Assembly: GCF_020889785.1 (NCBI RefSeq)
Contig: NZ_JACMYK010000015.1
Span: 21,618 to 85,617 of the forward strand
Reading direction: 5' to 3'
Length of the DNA stretch: 64,000 bases
Source: Bradyrhizobium acaciae
GTDB taxonomy: Bacteria > Pseudomonadota > Alphaproteobacteria > Rhizobiales > Xanthobacteraceae
Part shown: positions 63,564-64,000 of the stretch, piece by piece
Numbering within the stretch: position 1 is the stretch's first letter
How the letters are laid out: the number at the start of each line of letters is the position of its first letter
The notes under the pieces: model-generated
The model's input: only the letters and a program-made list of their open reading frames with translations
Told to the model about the DNA's origin: nothing
The model's database searches: none
Made by a program: the position numbers and the translations under genes

Positions 63564-64000
63564 TCACCAACCGTATTGGAGTTGCACGCCGAGATAGTTG
63601 CTGGTGTGTCCACCGGCGCGGATGATCGTGTCGCCGACGTCGAAATGCACCGCTTCGATGGCGCCAGTGAGGTGATCGTTGAACGCGTAGTCGACGCGGA
63701 GCTGTCCGTAGGCTCCGGTCCAATTGCTGCCCTTTCCGGCGGTGCCGGGAACAGGCACGTTGGGCTGGACGTAGATGGCGTCGGCCGTCGTTTCGCGCCA
63801 CTGCAGGCCGATGGCTCCCATCACCTTCATCTTGCTCGCCGGACTGACGGTGATGGACGGCTTGACATGGACCAGGTTCACGTAGCCCGTGTAGCCGGCG
63901 AGCGTGAAATAGTAGCCGTTCGGGAACAGCGGATTGAACGTCCCCACCGTGCCGTCTCCAGGATGATGGTCTCCAGAGGCAGCATCGAACTGGATGCCCA
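63564..64000 (-). CDS. Alginate-export-type outer-membrane porin, C-terminal part (cut by window end)
   Basis: The frame is open to the window edge; only about 145 C-terminal residues are seen (GIQFDAASGDHHPGDGTVGTFNPLFPNGYYFTLAGYTGYVNLVHVKPSITVSP... LQWRETTADAIYVQPNVPVPGTAGKGSNWTGAYGQLRVDYAFNDHLTGAIEAVHFDVGDTIIRAGGHTSNYLGVQLQYGW). Alternating beta strands and a terminal aromatic (W) fit an outer-membrane beta-barrel of the alginate-export (AlgE-like) family. It probably transports an aromatic or sugar substrate across the outer membrane. Confidence 0.85.
   Translation of the reverse strand, partial: GIQFDAASGDHHPGDGTVGTFNPLFPNGYYFTLAGYTGYVNLVHVKPSITVSPASKMKVMGAIGLQWRETTADAIYVQPNVPVPGTAGKGSNWTGAYGQLRVDYAFNDHLTGAIEAVHFDVGDTIIRAGGHTSNYLGVQLQYGW

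Overview
The window is GC-rich, densely coded DNA from an alphaproteobacterium, most likely a member of the Bradyrhizobium/Rhodopseudomonas group (Nitrobacteraceae). I infer this from protein character, for example the CioAB-type oxidase, the CbpA/CbpM pair, the DUF302, DUF992 and DUF2171 proteins, and many small rhizobial-type stress proteins. No rRNA, complete tRNA or CRISPR array was seen.

Layout. (1) 1-9.8 kb: the end of an RND efflux operon (two periplasmic adaptors and the pump), then a peroxiredoxin split by a frameshift, a DUF302 protein, a flavoprotein disulfide reductase also split by a frameshift, a cupin and an MFS transporter. (2) 10.78-47.03 kb: a genomic island of about 36.2 kb. 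It is bounded by 45-bp direct repeats (44/45 identical) that match the 3' part of a tRNA-Arg gene, and a tyrosine integrase lies just inside the right repeat. (3) 47-64 kb: catabolic genes. These are a flavin monooxygenase / DUF485 / acetate-type symporter / cupin operon, a TetR regulator, a periplasmic molybdenum hydroxylase (IorAB-like) with a triheme cytochrome c, an MFS exporter with an old-yellow-enzyme reductase, an adenylate cyclase, a LysR-dioxygenase-hydrolase set, a DUF1275 protein and the end of an alginate-export-type porin.

The island is almost entirely stress-survival genes: an encapsulin nanocompartment with its DyP peroxidase cargo, a second DyP peroxidase, Fe/Mn superoxide dismutase, ClpB, DnaK, a CbpA-type DnaJ with CbpM, GrpE, a minimal Hsp20, HdeD, CsbD, a Maf-like protein, an MscS channel, a cyanide-insensitive bd oxidase (cioABC), a YdeP/FdhF-type molybdoenzyme, a bestrophin-like channel and about ten small uncharacterised proteins.

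The most striking signal is a shared promoter design. Nine intergenic regions of the island carry a sigma-54 promoter (TGGC[A/G][C/T]-N5-TTGC, with GG-N10-GC spacing). About 38 bp upstream is an IHF-type site (WTCAA-N4-TTR; degenerate in one). Centred about 72 and 95 bp upstream of the -12 GC are two copies of a 13-bp palindrome, GGACA-N3-TGTCC. The spacing is nearly invariant. In the middle of the island sits an operon for a membrane sensor kinase and an NtrC-type response regulator with the GAFTGA motif, the obvious candidate activator. I read this as a mobile stress-tolerance island wired to its own sigma-54 two-component system. I do not know of a published description, but that needs a literature and database search.

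A second, smaller regulon is suggested in the right part: three TTATC-N4-GATAA palindromes lie in the two divergent promoter regions next to the TetR gene and the MFS/OYE and cytochrome/IorAB operons.
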